The notes: generated by a model not told the origin, from the letters alone. 64,000 bases of DNA from Nectonema munidae (GCA_030549495.1 JAUIRK010000288.1:62001-126000); one strand, 5' to 3'; counted from the stretch's first letter, positions 34,840 to 46,439 are shown. Made by a program: numbers and translations.

Positions 34840-35760
34840 CTTTTCAAGTTCAAGTTGGCACTAAGAAATTCAAATTGCCACTAAGCTTTTTCAAATTGGT
34901 ACAAAGCAAATTCAAATTGGCACTAAGAATATTAAAAGATTTTGTTTGTTTATATCTAAAATATTTTAAGATTTACTTTATTTACAAAAAAAATAAAGTT
35001 TTTCCATTTATTTTGATCAAGATAAAACCATTATCTTATATTATTGAACATTTCAATTTCAAATTGGCATAGCTCTTTCAAATTTAATGAAATAAAGCAA
35101 TATTTAACAGAATTTTAAAAAATTCAAAACATTTGAAAGCATTCCTTGAATTTTTACTATAAATTGATTGCAATGAACATATGTTTTGTATAGGATTCAA
35201 CATTGGACTATAGTTCCCAGTCTTAAAATTATAATTATAGAAAAAATACACAAGCAATTATTAAAAATGAAGTAAAAAAAACTTGCTGAAAAATTGCGTT
35301 CCTTTTAGAAGAGGAAAAAATTTCTGAATTGCGAAGATATGAATTCAGACTTCGTGAATTGGAAAAAAATTATTTCTGAATCTATTAGAGTTATTAGTCT
35401 GGATCATTGCAATAAACCAATAGCAAATTTTCAAGGATTTCTTCCAAAAATTTTAGATCTTTTTTTTAAAATTCAGTTGAATAAAATTTTCATTAAATAT
35501 AGAGTTATTTTGTATAAATTTGAATGAGCTTATTGTCAATTTGAACTTGAAAATGTATAATCAAAATAAATGAAAAACTTTCTGTTTTTTTTCTAAATAA
35601 AGTAAATCATAAAATATTTTAGATATTAACAAACAAAATCTTTTAATATTCTTAGTACCAATTTGAATTTGCTTTGTACCAATTTGAAAAAGCTTAGTGG
35701 CAATTTGAATTTGGTTAGTGCCAATTTGAACTTGTTTAGTACCAATTTGAACTTGAAAAG
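34840..35760. mobile_element. Foldback element with iterated 21-bp end repeats
   Basis: Both ends read CTTTTCAAGTTCAA(A/G)TTGG inward. Each arm then carries several ~21-bp units of the form TTCAAATTGGCACTAAG (about four in the left arm, five or more in the right). Unique sequence follows that still matches between arms (AAAAGATTTTGTTTGTT, AAAATATTTTA-GATTTACTT). Arms total over 200 bp each and appear over 90% alike inside. The centre (about 35,280-35,370) has codons for a Lys/Glu/Leu heptad-like peptide with a frame change. No target duplication was certain and I do not recognise the family. Confidence 0.8.
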
Positions 35761-37297
35761 GTATAGATATACTCACTAACATAACTAATCATTGTTAAAA
35801 TCAAATCATTATGCAAAAACTAATCTTATTTATTTTTTCAAAAAATGTTAAAAATTTATAAAAGAAGAAACATCTTGAAAAAGTTAAAAATTTTATAGAA
35901 AAAAGTTACCAATTTTTTTGATTTATGTGGAAACCCTTTTCAAACGCTAACTTTTTACGTTTTTAAATTCAAGATTTGACAATTTTTTAATATTTCAGTA
36001 CATTTAATTAAAATTTTGAGTCAAAATACTTCAAAGTCGTGCAAATCCCATACGCCCATTCGATGGACACGCATCAAACAACATTGAATTTTATGAAGAC
36101 ACCCGAACTTCACTTCATAAAAAATCGTTTACTCGAATATAATAGTGTCTTGGTCAAAGAGATTCTATGCTCCGTCGTGATTGGATAGATACTTGACGTC
36201 AATACAAAAAGATCTCGTGTTCGATCCAGCAACAAGCCTTCTTGATGAAAATATTCCGATGAACATTTTCAATGATTGAAATAGCTATTTATTGGATATT
36301 CCACATTCGCTTTTTGAAGTTTATAACATCATCTTTTTATTTCTTTTTCTTTGTCATCTTTCCAATGTAAAGCATTGCAAGCAAATTTCGGGTCTAACAA
36401 AGGTTTCCACAATTAAGTAATATCCAACCCCATATATATTTGTTAAATTCTGGCACTAATAATTTTCTACATGTTTCTCATTTATTAAAACAACACTTTG
36501 AAAAATGAAATTTTTTCAAACACAAAAATAATAAATTTGTTTTAATTGAGACAGTTTAAATTTATTTTCGTCATATTGCATCAAGATTTGGTATATGACT
36601 TTTTAACTTTCAAAGAACAGGAAACGCCCCCACAAATGTACAATGTTTTTCTCCACCTAATATTTTTTTGCTTTCTTTAAAAAATGTAAGTAAATTAGAT
36701 AACTCTCGTGATATAGCTCCTTTTATCTGTAATTTTTTTTAATTTTCTTTTATTATCATTGAAAATCTTTTATGAAAACAGCTAAAAAATAAGACAATTA
36801 GAAATAATTTACACATTCCATTAGTTCTAGGTTGATTTAACATATAAAAAGTTGAATTCCAGAATGTTCTAGCACTTGTCTGAATCTTCAAATTTTATCA
36901 TGGTCTTTTAGTTGCTGTTTTTATGATTTTTTTGGTATTTGGTGAAATATTTTTAATAACTTCATTTATAATAATGGGGAAAATTCATTTAAAGTTATAT
37001 CACTTGGAAAATATTCATTTAATGTGTGATCAAATACTTTCTGATTTTTAAAGTTTTAATAATTTACTTTTTTAAAATTTTTTTTCTAATAAACATATTT
37101 TCAAGGTAATATGCATGTATGCGTTTGATAGTTCTTTTAAAATAAGTTGGAAAGTCCACGCGTTGTCATGACGGTTGACAGTTGGCATCCCTAATAAGAA
37201 TTTCACTTCTATATAGTATAAAACTAAACTACTTGAAGTAATAAGGAAAAATTTTGATGAATGATTTTACTCTTTGATTTATGATCACGTTAATAGA
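35761..37297. other. Spacer with one possible SINE remnant
   Basis: Only the box-B-like GTGTTCGATCC near 36,212-36,224 stands out, followed by CTTCTTGATGAAAAT, which resembles the SINE body at 27,911. A degraded SINE around 36,146-36,260 is possible. No coding region was seen. Confidence 0.35.
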
Positions 37298-37797
37298 AGA
37301 AGAAGAAGAAATTTATTTACAAATTCGATACACACATAAAAAGTCATTATGATTTATAGGTAGCGTAATTGAAAAGAAAAAAAAGAAAAGAAAAATCTTT
37401 AGCAAAAAAGTTATAATAATGTTATGTAGAATAATATTAGGAGAACAATATTAAAAATTGAGTGAGGACATGCAAGCGGATGTATTTCCAAAGGTTTATG
37501 AAAACCGCTTCAGGAAAAATACAACATCAAAAAGACAAAGAGATTAAAAAGCAAATAGAGCATCAGGATGAAATGAGTACATGAAATATCATTAACTAAT
37601 TATTTTGACAAATATAGCAATTAACAACATTACAAGTTGTTTTTTCTCTATATGAAGAAATGAAGCAATCTTTCATGATGAGTTTCATTTTCTTTACTGA
37701 AGAGTAACTTTCTGGTCTGAAGCTTCTGTATTTTTCTTAAAAACAAACAACTTTGTATCTTATAGAAAGCTTAGAAGCGTCAAGTCTGAAACGCGGT

Positions 37798-38992
37798 TTA
37801 TTTAGATTCATAACATTTCTGAAAAAATAGGAAGGTTTTGAAGTGAAAAGTATTTTGAAAATGATTATGCGAAGAGTTCAAATTGGAAAGGATAAATATT
37901 TTAATTTTTTGAGTATAAATGTCTTCCAACTTTAACAAGTCAAGTTTGACAAGGAGTTCAGTTGTGTGAGACATTTTTTTTGAATGGGTAACAATTCTGA
38001 CAGCTTTTTTATACAAAACAATTAAGCGATGTAAATTACAGTGCCCAAAGTTGACCAAGCTATAATAAAGATGAGGAAGAAAGAGAGTTTTTAGTAATAT
38101 CAGAAGAACTTTAGTTGGAAAGAGCTTTCTGGTATGAGCTAATATACCATTTATTTTGGCGAGCATTATAGAAAGAGAAGTAATGTACTGATTAAAACTG
38201 AGATTATTTTCAATTATTAAACCAAGCATATACACTTCAGAAAAGATTTTCAAGTTCAGCTTGTCAAACAAAAAGGTTTCCACGATGTTTTTTTTCGAGA
38301 AAATCATTGATTTCGTTTTCGACTGATTTATAGCAAGGTAATTTCGTTCACACCAATTTAACACACTGGAGTTCAAAATTATCAGAGCAGTACGGAAAAA
38401 TTAATGTTACATCATCTGCGTATATTAAAACATCAAAAAAGTCAGTGCTGTTGATAAAATCATTCATATATACAATAAAAAGCAGTGGACCTAAGATAGA
38501 TCCCTGTGGCACTCCTCTGGTTATGTTGTGATAAGAAGAATTTGCATTGTGGCAGTTGACAAACTGTTTGCGATTTACTAGATATGAAGCAAAAAATTTA
38601 ATTGATAAATTATAGAGACCAAAATGAATAAGCTTGTTTAGTAAGATTTTGTGTGACACACTATCAAACGCTTTGCTTAGGTCCAAGTATATTGCACCAA
38701 CATCAATTTTTCTTTCTAAATAGGAAACTATTTTATCAAAAAACAGCAATGTAGGAGTTCTGTAGAGAAACCTTTACGGAAAGCAAACTGACAGTTTGCT
38801 AACATTTTTTTATCTTCCAAATATTTTGATATCTGAATAAAAAGTATCTTTTCGAAAATTTTTCCAATTGTTGGAATAATTGAAATAGGTCTAAAAGAAG
38901 ATAACTTCAAACATTTGTCTTTTTTAGGGACAGGTACAACCCAATTGATTTTTAAAACATCTGGAAAAACTGAAGTATTCAGCAGGCATTGA
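37798..38992 (-). pseudogene. LINE B reverse transcriptase
   Basis: In order: FRPISIIPTIGKIFEKILFI, a helper region CQFAFRKGFSTELL, then GAIYLDLSKAFDSVSHKILL with the first catalytic Asp. ITRGVPQGSILGPLLFIVY follows, then VLIYADDVTLIFP with the YADD box. In another frame the thumb/C-terminal part reads NYLAINQSKTKSMIFS and LNWCERN, down to KTFLFFQKCYESK at 37798. Frame changes occur near 38,370 and 38,740. The upstream end at 38,992 is the TTAA insertion point: codons NCV / NQCLLNTSVFPDVLKINWVV join exactly across it. Confidence 0.92.
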
Positions 38993-39369
38993 TTAACCCT
39001 ATTAGTGCTGGGGTACTAAAAAATTAATTGTAGAAAATTGGCTGAATCATATCCCTTCAAATTTTGTGACACTTCCTAAAATCGCTAGCTGCATCTTTTG
39101 AAACCATTTTCATGGTAGTTGAATGACCCCTTCATGTCCAAAACTGTCAATCAAAATCAAAAATTAAAATTTTTCAGTTAAATTTTGACATTATCTGTAC
39201 TTAACCTTATAACTTAGGATCTATATTATATAATACCCTGAAAATTTATAATTATATACAGTTTGGGATGCATAACACTTTATATATTTAATTTTTTCAA
39301 TAATCATGGCTACTTTTTAGAAAATGTCAATCAAAATTTTGATTGATCAAAAATATATCTAATAAAATA

Positions 39370-40970
39370 TACCTTCAAATTTTACATAAAATGTAAAATT
39401 TTATATGTTTTTATACTAAATCGGTCATGCTGTTTTCATTTCTGTACTCATTTTTTACATTTAGGATTTGAAAATACCTATATGTATTAATCAAATTTGC
39501 GGTTTACTTCTGAAAATTGTTTCCAAAACATTCCTTCACATTTTACATAAAATATATGCGTTATACTAAATCGGCCATGCTGGTTTCATTTCTGGACTCA
39601 TTTTTTACGTTTAGGATCTGGAAATACCTATAAGTGTTAATCAAATTTGCGATTTACTTATAAAAATTATCTCCAAAAACATTCATTGAAATTTTACAAT
39701 GAAATATATGTGTTATACAAAATCGGCCATGCTGGTTTCATTTCTGGACTCATTTTTTACGTTTAGGATGTGAACATACCTAAATTTGCGGTTTACTTCT
39801 AAAAATTGTCTCCAAAAACATTCATTCAAATTTTACAATGAAATTTATGTTTTATACCAAATCAACCATCCTGTTTTCATTTCTGAACTCATTTTTCACA
39901 TTTAAAGGTTTTAAAATATCAGTCAAAATTTGCGGTTTATTTCTAAAAGCTATCTCCAAAAATATTCTCTCAATTTTACATGAAATATTTGTTTTTATAC
40001 CAAATCGATCATGCTGTTTTCATTTTTGAACTCATTTTTTACATTTAGGATTTGAAAATACCTATAAGTGTAAATCAAATTTGCGGTTTACTTCTGAAAA
40101 TTGTCTCCAGAAATATTCTCTTGAAATATATGTTTTTATACCAAATCAATCATGCTGTTTTCATTTCTGAACTCATTTTTTACATTTAGGATGTGAAAAT
40201 ACCTATAAGTGTTAATCAAATTTGCGGTTTACTTCTAAAAATTGTCTCCAAAAGCATTCATTCAAATTTTACAATTATAAATATATGTTTTTATACCAAA
40301 TCAACCATGTTAGTTTCATTTATGGACTCAATTTTTGCAGTTTGAATTTGAAAATACATATAAGTATCAATTAAATTTGCGTTTAGTTCTAAAATAGGGT
40401 TTTTATAGCAAATAGATCATGATGATTTCATTTCTGAACACAGTTTTCGCATTTAGAGGTTTTACTGCTAGTGTCAATCAAATTTGGAGTTTATGTCTGA
40501 AAACTATATCCCAAAATATTCTCTCTAATTTTACATGAAATATATGTTTTTATACCAATTCGACCATGATAATTTTTATTTCTTAAATCATTTTTTGCAT
40601 TTAGAGGTTTTAAATGTTTGAAAGTGTCAATCAAATTTTCGATTTACGTCTAATGTCTACAGAAATATTTTTGAAATTTAAATAAAATATCTGTTTTTAT
40701 GCCAAATGGAAGATGCTAGTTCATTTTTGGACTCAGGTTTGGCATTTATGGTCTTAAAATATCTGAAAGCTTGAATCAGATTTGCGGTTTACTTCTAGAT
40801 ACTGTCTTCAAAAATATTTTCAAAAAAATAAAATACCTGTTTTATACCAAATCGACTATACTTATTTTATTTCTGTACTGGATTTTGGATAATACGGTTA
40901 AAAAATATCTCGAAGTGGCAATTGAATTAGTAATGTATGCCTGAAAATCAGTTCTGGAAAAAAATTTCAA
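39370..40970 (-). repeat. Internal array B of TTAA element copy 2
   Basis: Inverse counterpart of 21,540-23,300. AATCAAATTTGCGGTTTACTT or close variants recur roughly every 140-155 bp (for example 39,488, 40,074, 40,214), with intervening CTGGTTTCATTTCTGGACTC and ATACCAAATC blocks. Some units differ in number from copy 1, suggesting unequal changes in the array. Confidence 0.85.
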
Positions 40971-41460
40971 AAAATGGCTGCATATTAGGTATATAGTAAA
41001 AATATACTCTTTTTTTTTGCATATTTTGGCTTATAATACTTTCTACAATCATCTTGAGTATGAAATATTTACTTAAAAAAATAAAACGTATTATAAAATC
41101 TTTTGAAAATTTGTATGAGAAAAGGAACCAAGTTGAAAACTAATTGAAAAGAGAACATGTGATCAAAACAAATAATTAAAAAAAAAAATGTATCTTTACT
41201 AAATGGAAGATCTATCATGTTCTAATGAACTAGGAAGTGGTTTAATTATATACTTCAAAAAAGATTTTGACTGAGAAAAAGAAGTTCCACTTTTACAAAT
41301 GAAAAATATTTAAATCTATAGCTTATCATCTAGGATTACAGTTAACATTTAGCTAAGATGGGTGGAAATCTGAAAATTTAGAATAGGTCAGATTTATCAA
41401 AAATGGCACAGATGCCAATATGTGAGAATTTAGTCACTATCAAGATATTTTTAATTTAAA

Positions 41461-41661
41461 TTAAATTTGTCCATCTTTTCCTTTTGTGTCAAAGAGATAA
41501 TTTTTTAGATGAAGAACGTTGACAACTTTTTGTAATTGAACAATCAACATCACGTATGATTCATCAGAATAAAACCTTTGAAATGAGATTGGTTGACAAA
41601 TATTCAGGCCTGAGAGGAAAAAAGTCATTTTATCCTTATAAAAAAATTTTCGAACGCACAT
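41461..41661 (-). CDS. Small frame conserved between TTAA copies (copy 2)
   Basis: A 66-codon frame corresponding to 20848-21051, sharing KMTFFLSGLNIC, PISFQRF and VMLIVQLQKVVNVLHLK with a handful of substitutions. No domain is recognised. Both copies keep it open, but over 67 codons in young duplicates that is weak evidence for coding. Confidence 0.2.
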   Translation of the reverse strand: MCVRKFFYKDKMTFFLSGLNICQPISFQRFYSDESYVMLIVQLQKVVNVLHLKNYLFDTKGKDGQI

Positions 41662-41979
41662 TGAAGAATATAAATTTCTAATGAAAAAAGAGCTACCAAG
41701 AAAGGATCATCATAGAATGAATACCAAAATTACATACTGTAAATTATAATATGACGTAGAGACTACGAGCCGATAACGAATTTGTAGCCAAAAAGATGGA
41801 GATCCTATCGAGTTACATAAGTTACTGTAGAATGAAATATTTTGAGCGAATTAAACACCTAAAGTTGGTTTATTAAATAAATTAAGAAAATAATTACCAG
41901 AGAAAACTGCAAGTAGAAGTTATTTTTATGTTTATATATTTGACATTGATTTACAGGTTTAATCGATTTTTTGATAGGT

Positions 41980-42820
41980 TTTATTGATTTCATAAAAAAT
42001 GAACATCACCATTAAATTCTGCATACTTGAAATGTATAAAAAACTTTAAAAGAATTAAAATTTTAATTTTGACATGGGCTGTCATATTTAAATTATTTTG
42101 TCAGGTTTGACTAATATTTATTAAAAAAAAAAGGAATATAACCAGTAAACACAGCCTACTTGAAAATGGGTATATGTGTGTAAAATGCCATACACGGTAA
42201 ACTTCATAACCTCCCTATAATTTCTATTAAACGTAATTCTCTAATTCAAAAAACCGTGCCTGATCCTCTTTTTGGGATAAATCTATTTTTTGACAGTTTT
42301 GATTGATTTTTATAAAAAAAAAAATGAATATTACCACTGAATTACGCATGCTTAAAAATGGGTATATATGTGTAAAAAACTTTATATTATTACTTAGATA
42401 AAAAGTTTCTTTTTAAGATGAGCTGTCATATATAAATCAATGCTTTGATAACTTTAATTGATTTTTATAAAAAAAAAATGAATATCACCGCTTAATTCAG
42501 CATGCTTGAAAATGGGTGTATATGTGTAAAAAACATTATATAATTATTTAGATAAAAAGTTTCTTTTTTAAGATGAGCTGTCATATGTAAATCACTTTTT
42601 TGACAGGTTTGAATGATTTTCATAAAAAATGAATATCACCACTGAATTCAGCATATTTGAAAATGGGTATACATGCGTAAAAAACTTTATATAATTATTT
42701 AAATAAAAAGTTCCTTTTTGAGATGAGCTGTCAAATATAAATCAATTTTTTGACAGGTTTAATTGATTTTGATTAAAAAATGGACATCACCACTGAATTC
42801 AGCATAGTTGAAATATATAT
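41980..42820 (-). repeat. Internal array A of TTAA element copy 2
   Basis: Inverse counterpart of 19,700-20,560. TGAAAATGGGTATA-type markers recur at roughly 150-bp spacing with ATCACCACTGAATTCAGCAT and AGATGAGCTGTCATAT blocks. Confidence 0.85.
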
Positions 42821-42948
42821 GTAACATCAAAAATATTTAGAAATATTTATTAATATCAGAGAAAAATAGGAGGGGCACTTTACGCCCCCCCCCCCCCCCC
42901 CGCCCAGCACTTGAGCGGACAAATTTTGCCCAGCACTAATAGGGTTAA

Positions 42949-43384
42949 CGCAGTTGCAGAGTATCAGAGATAAAAATGGCTTCACAAGCTTTATATGATA
43001 TATGCTTACACCATAAGCGTCTTTGGCTTTACTATTTGATAACTCTTCAATAGCTTTCTCGACATTTTGAACACAAATATTTTCAAATTTGAAGATACTT
43101 TCATGGAAAACATCGACCCTTTCATGAGTAATTTTTGCATCATCTATATTTGGCAAACTAAAAGCCTTGTTGAGTTGGTTTGCTGTTAGTTTTTCATCTG
43201 TAACAATATTTCCATCAATTTCAATAGCGCATGAATCATGATTATTGGGATGGATAACACTTTTCACCTTTGACCAAATTCGTTTCGAGTCGGAATTATT
43301 GAAGAAATAGTTCTCATAGTGTGCCTTTTTCAAAAAGATTAACTTATTTTTAATGTTGTTTCTCATTTTTTTGAAGGAGCGCAT
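42949..43384 (-). pseudogene. LINE B linker between endonuclease and RT
   Basis: Minus-strand codons read MRSFKKMRNNIKNKLIFLKK, YYFNNSDSKRIWS-like WSKVKSVIHP, and VEKAIEELSNSKAKDAYGVS with YHIKLVKPFLSLIL. The last is the conserved start of the LINE reverse transcriptase domain (K-D-GI--k-lk). The frame continues to CNC at the TTAA insertion. Beyond it, the apparent continuation (VNPISAG and on to a Gly run) is the TTAA element's own end, not LINE sequence. Confidence 0.85.
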
Positions 43385-43426
43385 TAATTTTGAATCGTTG
43401 GGAAATTTCCTAATGTTATTATGAAG

Positions 43427-44350
43427 TCAATTACGCATCTTTATCATCTGTAGAACTTCTTCAGTGATCCAAGACTTCATTTTGATATTATGACTGGAAT
43501 TTTTACGGGGTACAATTTCTTTATAAGAGAGAGAAACATAATTTGAGATTAGGTTAATGAAGATATTCAAGAAGCGCTCTGGACTTTCGAAATTCTGAGT
43601 AATCAAACTATTCCAGTCATGATTTGAAACTCTGTCAATGTTGGAACTTTCATCAAAGACAAAGTGTGCCTTTTTTTGATTTTGTCGCTTAACTTCTAAG
43701 TTGACGGTTAAAAGAATTGGATATTGATCTGAAATGACCTCACTAATTACGTATACTTTGAAGTTATGTAAAGACTGATAAACAATGAAATTGTTGATAC
43801 ATGTTTCAGATGATGGGCGTTTGGGAGAATCGTTACAAAATTTAAAGCCATTTGAGTGAATAGTGTTAATAAAGTTCAAAATGTGTTGTGTTTCAGAAAG
43901 TATATTCGAATTAAAATCACCTACAAGTATATTTACTTCTGAGCTTTCAGTTTCGGACAAGATATCATTCATATAACTCTAAAACTTTCTAGATTGTGCA
44001 CAATGTTATGAGGTCTACGATAAGTATTTTATAAATGGTCATTTTCATATTATTTGGCATAAGAACTGTAATAGCGAATATTTCAAAATTGTCTTGTTCT
44101 GAGATTTTATTGGTAATTTTATAAATAATATTTTTTTTGATAAAAAAAACCTAAGCCACTATGCTGAGATAAACAACTGAAAAAATTAATAAAATCATAT
44201 CCTAAAATATTGAAAGATTCATAATCGTAGCATCAACATTCTTGTAGGCAGAGTATATCAATTTCATAATTATAACATTTTTTGAAATTTTCTATAAAAA
44301 CTTCAAGTAAATCAAATTTACTCTTCAATGATTGAACATTTAAACTTAAG
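43427..44350 (-). pseudogene. LINE B endonuclease domain
   Basis: The upstream codons (44,349 downward) read ILSLNVQSLKSKFDLLEVFI and IDILCLQEC, the start of an exonuclease-endonuclease-phosphatase fold with its catalytic Glu. HSGLGFFYQK follows near 44,150. The 43427-43972 frame has VNILVGDFNSNIL, the metal-binding GDFN motif, followed by RPSSETCINNF and a DQYPILLTV segment close to the usual SDHxxI motif. Several frame changes lie between 43,970 and 44,250. Confidence 0.88.
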
Positions 44351-44509
44351 ATATTAATACCATTTTTTCACTATAAAAGAAATCGGATGTATTGAGACCT
44401 AGTTCAGAAGGTAATACATGTGAATTTATATAGTCAAGAGGAGAGTTCTTATTACAAAAATTTAACATTGGATTTACAAAGTTATTAGAAAGGAAATCGG
44501 TTATATTCA

Positions 44510-45545
44510 TCGTAAGCGTAGTAGGATGAGAATGCGCTTTTGAAGGTAGTTGTTTATGAATTTGATTATGTATGTAGGGTATTTTTTGTCGATGAGGTTG
44601 TTGATGATTGCAGGGTGCCATGCTGCGTTGAAAGCATTTTCGATATCAAGAAATGTGGTTGTTGCGATATTTTGGTTATTTAGTGTTTTTTCTAGGTAAA
44701 GGGTTAGGCGAGATAGGGCCAATTCGGTGCTTTTATTTGGTAGATATGCGAATTGATTCGGGTGTATTTGGTTATTTTTGAGGATGTAGTGGATCATGCG
44801 TTTTCGTAGAATTTTTTTAAGGATTTTGCCTAGGGTTGGTAATAGAGAAATTGGTCGCCAGTTTTTGATTGAATTGGGGTCTCGATTTGGTTTGGGGATT
44901 AGCACTAGTTTACATATTTTCCAAATATTTGGGAAATAGCTTAGTCTGAGGCAGGCGTTAAATATGTTGAGGAGATGAGGGTGTAGTATGTGGTAGGCTT
45001 TCTTCACGTGTTTAATGGAGATGAAGTCAAGGCTGCTAGAAGATTTGGTTTTCATGGAATCAATGGTTTTGTTTAGTTCTTTGATTGTAATTTCTTGGTG
45101 TGAGTTAATGGAGTTATTTAGTAGGTATGTTTTTGTTTCCATTCTAATAAGTGTATGGGTAATATTGTCGGTTACATTAGTGTCGGCGGGAAATAGAGTG
45201 TTAAGTGAAGGGTGGTTGATAAATATTGAATCTTGATTATTTGAAAGAAGATTAGAGAGTGATGCTGTATGTTTTTTGTGTATAAGTTTGTTGATGATTG
45301 ACCATGGGTTTGTTGGAGTTTGATTACAAAAATGTTTCCAGGCTTGTTTTTTTAGCTTTTTTAATTTCTGATTGATATTGAGTTTCAAGGAAGAAGTAAT
45401 GTTGAATGTTACTGTGAGAGTTGGTTTTTCTTAGATTTTTTAAGGATTTGCGTAATTGTTGTTTGAGGTTGTTTAAAGTACGGTTCCAAAAAGGAGCGTG
45501 CTGTCTTTTAGGAAGCTGGTTTGTAGGAGTTGCGGCGTGAATGCT
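44510..45545 (-). pseudogene. LINE A reverse transcriptase, truncated
   Basis: Upstream codons include PKRQHAPFWNRTLNNLKQQL, then after a frame change KKQAWKHFCNQTPTNPWSII. The RT domain starts IKELNKTIDSMKTKSSSSLD and goes on through KICKLVLIPKPNRDPNSIKN and WRPISLLPTLGKILKKIL, then HPNQFAYLPNKSTELALSRL. TTTFLDIENAFNAAWHPAII gives palm motif A with its Asp. D-x-x-x-AF-x-x-x-W is characteristic of the R1/TRAS/I-like group. The frame ends at FINNYLQKR and a few junction codons. Everything after motif B is absent. Confidence 0.9.
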
Positions 45546-45726
45546 CGCTGTGATGGACTTGTTAAGTTGAAGAGCAGATGTTTCGAGATTATTTGTTGTA
45601 TCTGTGGTCAGGGTGATGTTGTCTAGCTTAGATTTAAGATTGTGAAGAAATGCTGTCCAGAATATTTTTTTCCATAATTAGGATTTGGACTTTTTGAGAG
45701 TTTAGTAGTGAGGTCGATTTGAAAGG

Positions 45727-46343
45727 TTATGTATTGCGCCAGTTGTGAACTATATTTCTTGTTTGGTTGGAAATGATGGTTAAATCGTTGTGTGATTGAT
45801 ATATGTTGTTTAGATGTAGTCGTCTAAAGGTTGGGGATTTATCGTTGTCAGCTATTGTTAGATTGTGAGATGCTAAAAATTCGAGTGTGAGTGAACCTCG
45901 TGTATTTGATTTTATGTCCCAGAGGTATGATCTAGCATTTAAGTCGGTGGATATAGCTATGTGGTGGTTGTTGTCTATGTTATGTTTGATTTGTGTAAGT
46001 GATTGAGAGAAGTTGTTAGGTATGGGGTGGTTTAAGGATGGTTGGGTGTAGAGAGAGCAGAAGAGTAAGGATTTGGAGTTTGAGGGAATAAGTGTGAAAA
46101 AGTAGTTTGAATTAGAGTATTGATATAGTGGTGTATTAGTAATTGATTCTTTTATAAATATACAGGCTGAGTATGCTGTTGTGGAGGTATGTGTAGGAGT
46201 ACGTAATCGGCTGTTTGGTGTGGAATATGAATGTATGGTCCGTTTATTGATATTATGTCGTAAGTGTGTGAGTGTAAGATGTTGTGAAGGTTGTCCCAAG
46301 CAGTTTTTGAGTGATTTAGATTTATGTATAAAATATTTAGCAT
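45727..46343 (-). pseudogene. LINE A endonuclease domain
   Basis: Starts MLNILYINLNHSKTAWDNLH and continues in a second frame. AYSACIFIKESI and SLLFCSLYTQPS are strand motifs of the fold. HIAISTDLNARSYLWDIKSN, then RGSLTLEFLASHNLTI, match the D-x-N-A-x-S-x-x-W block of R1-like endonucleases. NDLTIISNQT corresponds to the SDLTx end motif. The usual QEPY near the start reads INGPY, so the catalytic Glu is replaced by Gly. Confidence 0.88.
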
Positions 46344-46439
46344 GAGTAGTTATCTAAGATTTGGTTATGTTGAGATATGATTAGATTGTTATGGCTTATG
46401 TAGAAACTACAGAGTTTAGATGTTGCAAGGTGTGGTTGC

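Larger units (their letters stand above)
38997..42944 (-). mobile_element. TTAA-type repeat element, copy 2 (both ends present)
   Basis: Flanked by TTAA at 38993-38996 and 42945-42948. The inverted ends share CCCTATTAGTGCTGGG (16 bp), after which they differ (GTACTAAAAAA on one side, CAAAATTTGTCC on the other). The latter side has a second AGTGCTGGG motif and a long C run. Length 3948 bp. It is the inverse of copy 1 with array A at about 41,980-42,820 and array B at about 39,370-40,970. CCC ends and TTAA targets indicate the piggyBac superfamily. No transposase is encoded, so it must have been moved in trans. Removing it with one TTAA restores LINE B reading. Confidence 0.93.
37298..44509 (-). 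mobile_element. LINE B, jockey/CR1-like, split by the TTAA element
   Basis: On the minus strand an apurinic-type endonuclease is followed by a linker and a reverse transcriptase, in normal LINE order. The 3' end is put at the (TTC)n tail visible as GAAGAAGAAGAAG at 37,298-37,312, with AATAAA-like sequence just before it. Microsatellite-like tails are known for CR1/L2-type LINEs. The 5' limit is the junction with LINE A near 44,509. TTAA element copy 2 sits between linker and RT. Confidence 0.8.

Noticed and set aside
35561-35782. Frame with repeated QIGTK units, resembling a repeat protein
   Set aside because: The peptide repeat comes from the 21-bp DNA units in the foldback arm. The opposite arm is open only in part.
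44346-44621. 91-codon minus-strand frame beginning MAPCNHQQPH
   Set aside because: It is a mixed frame spanning the junction between LINE A and LINE B, not one gene.
45015-45236. Plus-strand 73-codon frame
   Set aside because: Antisense shadow of the LINE A reverse transcriptase.
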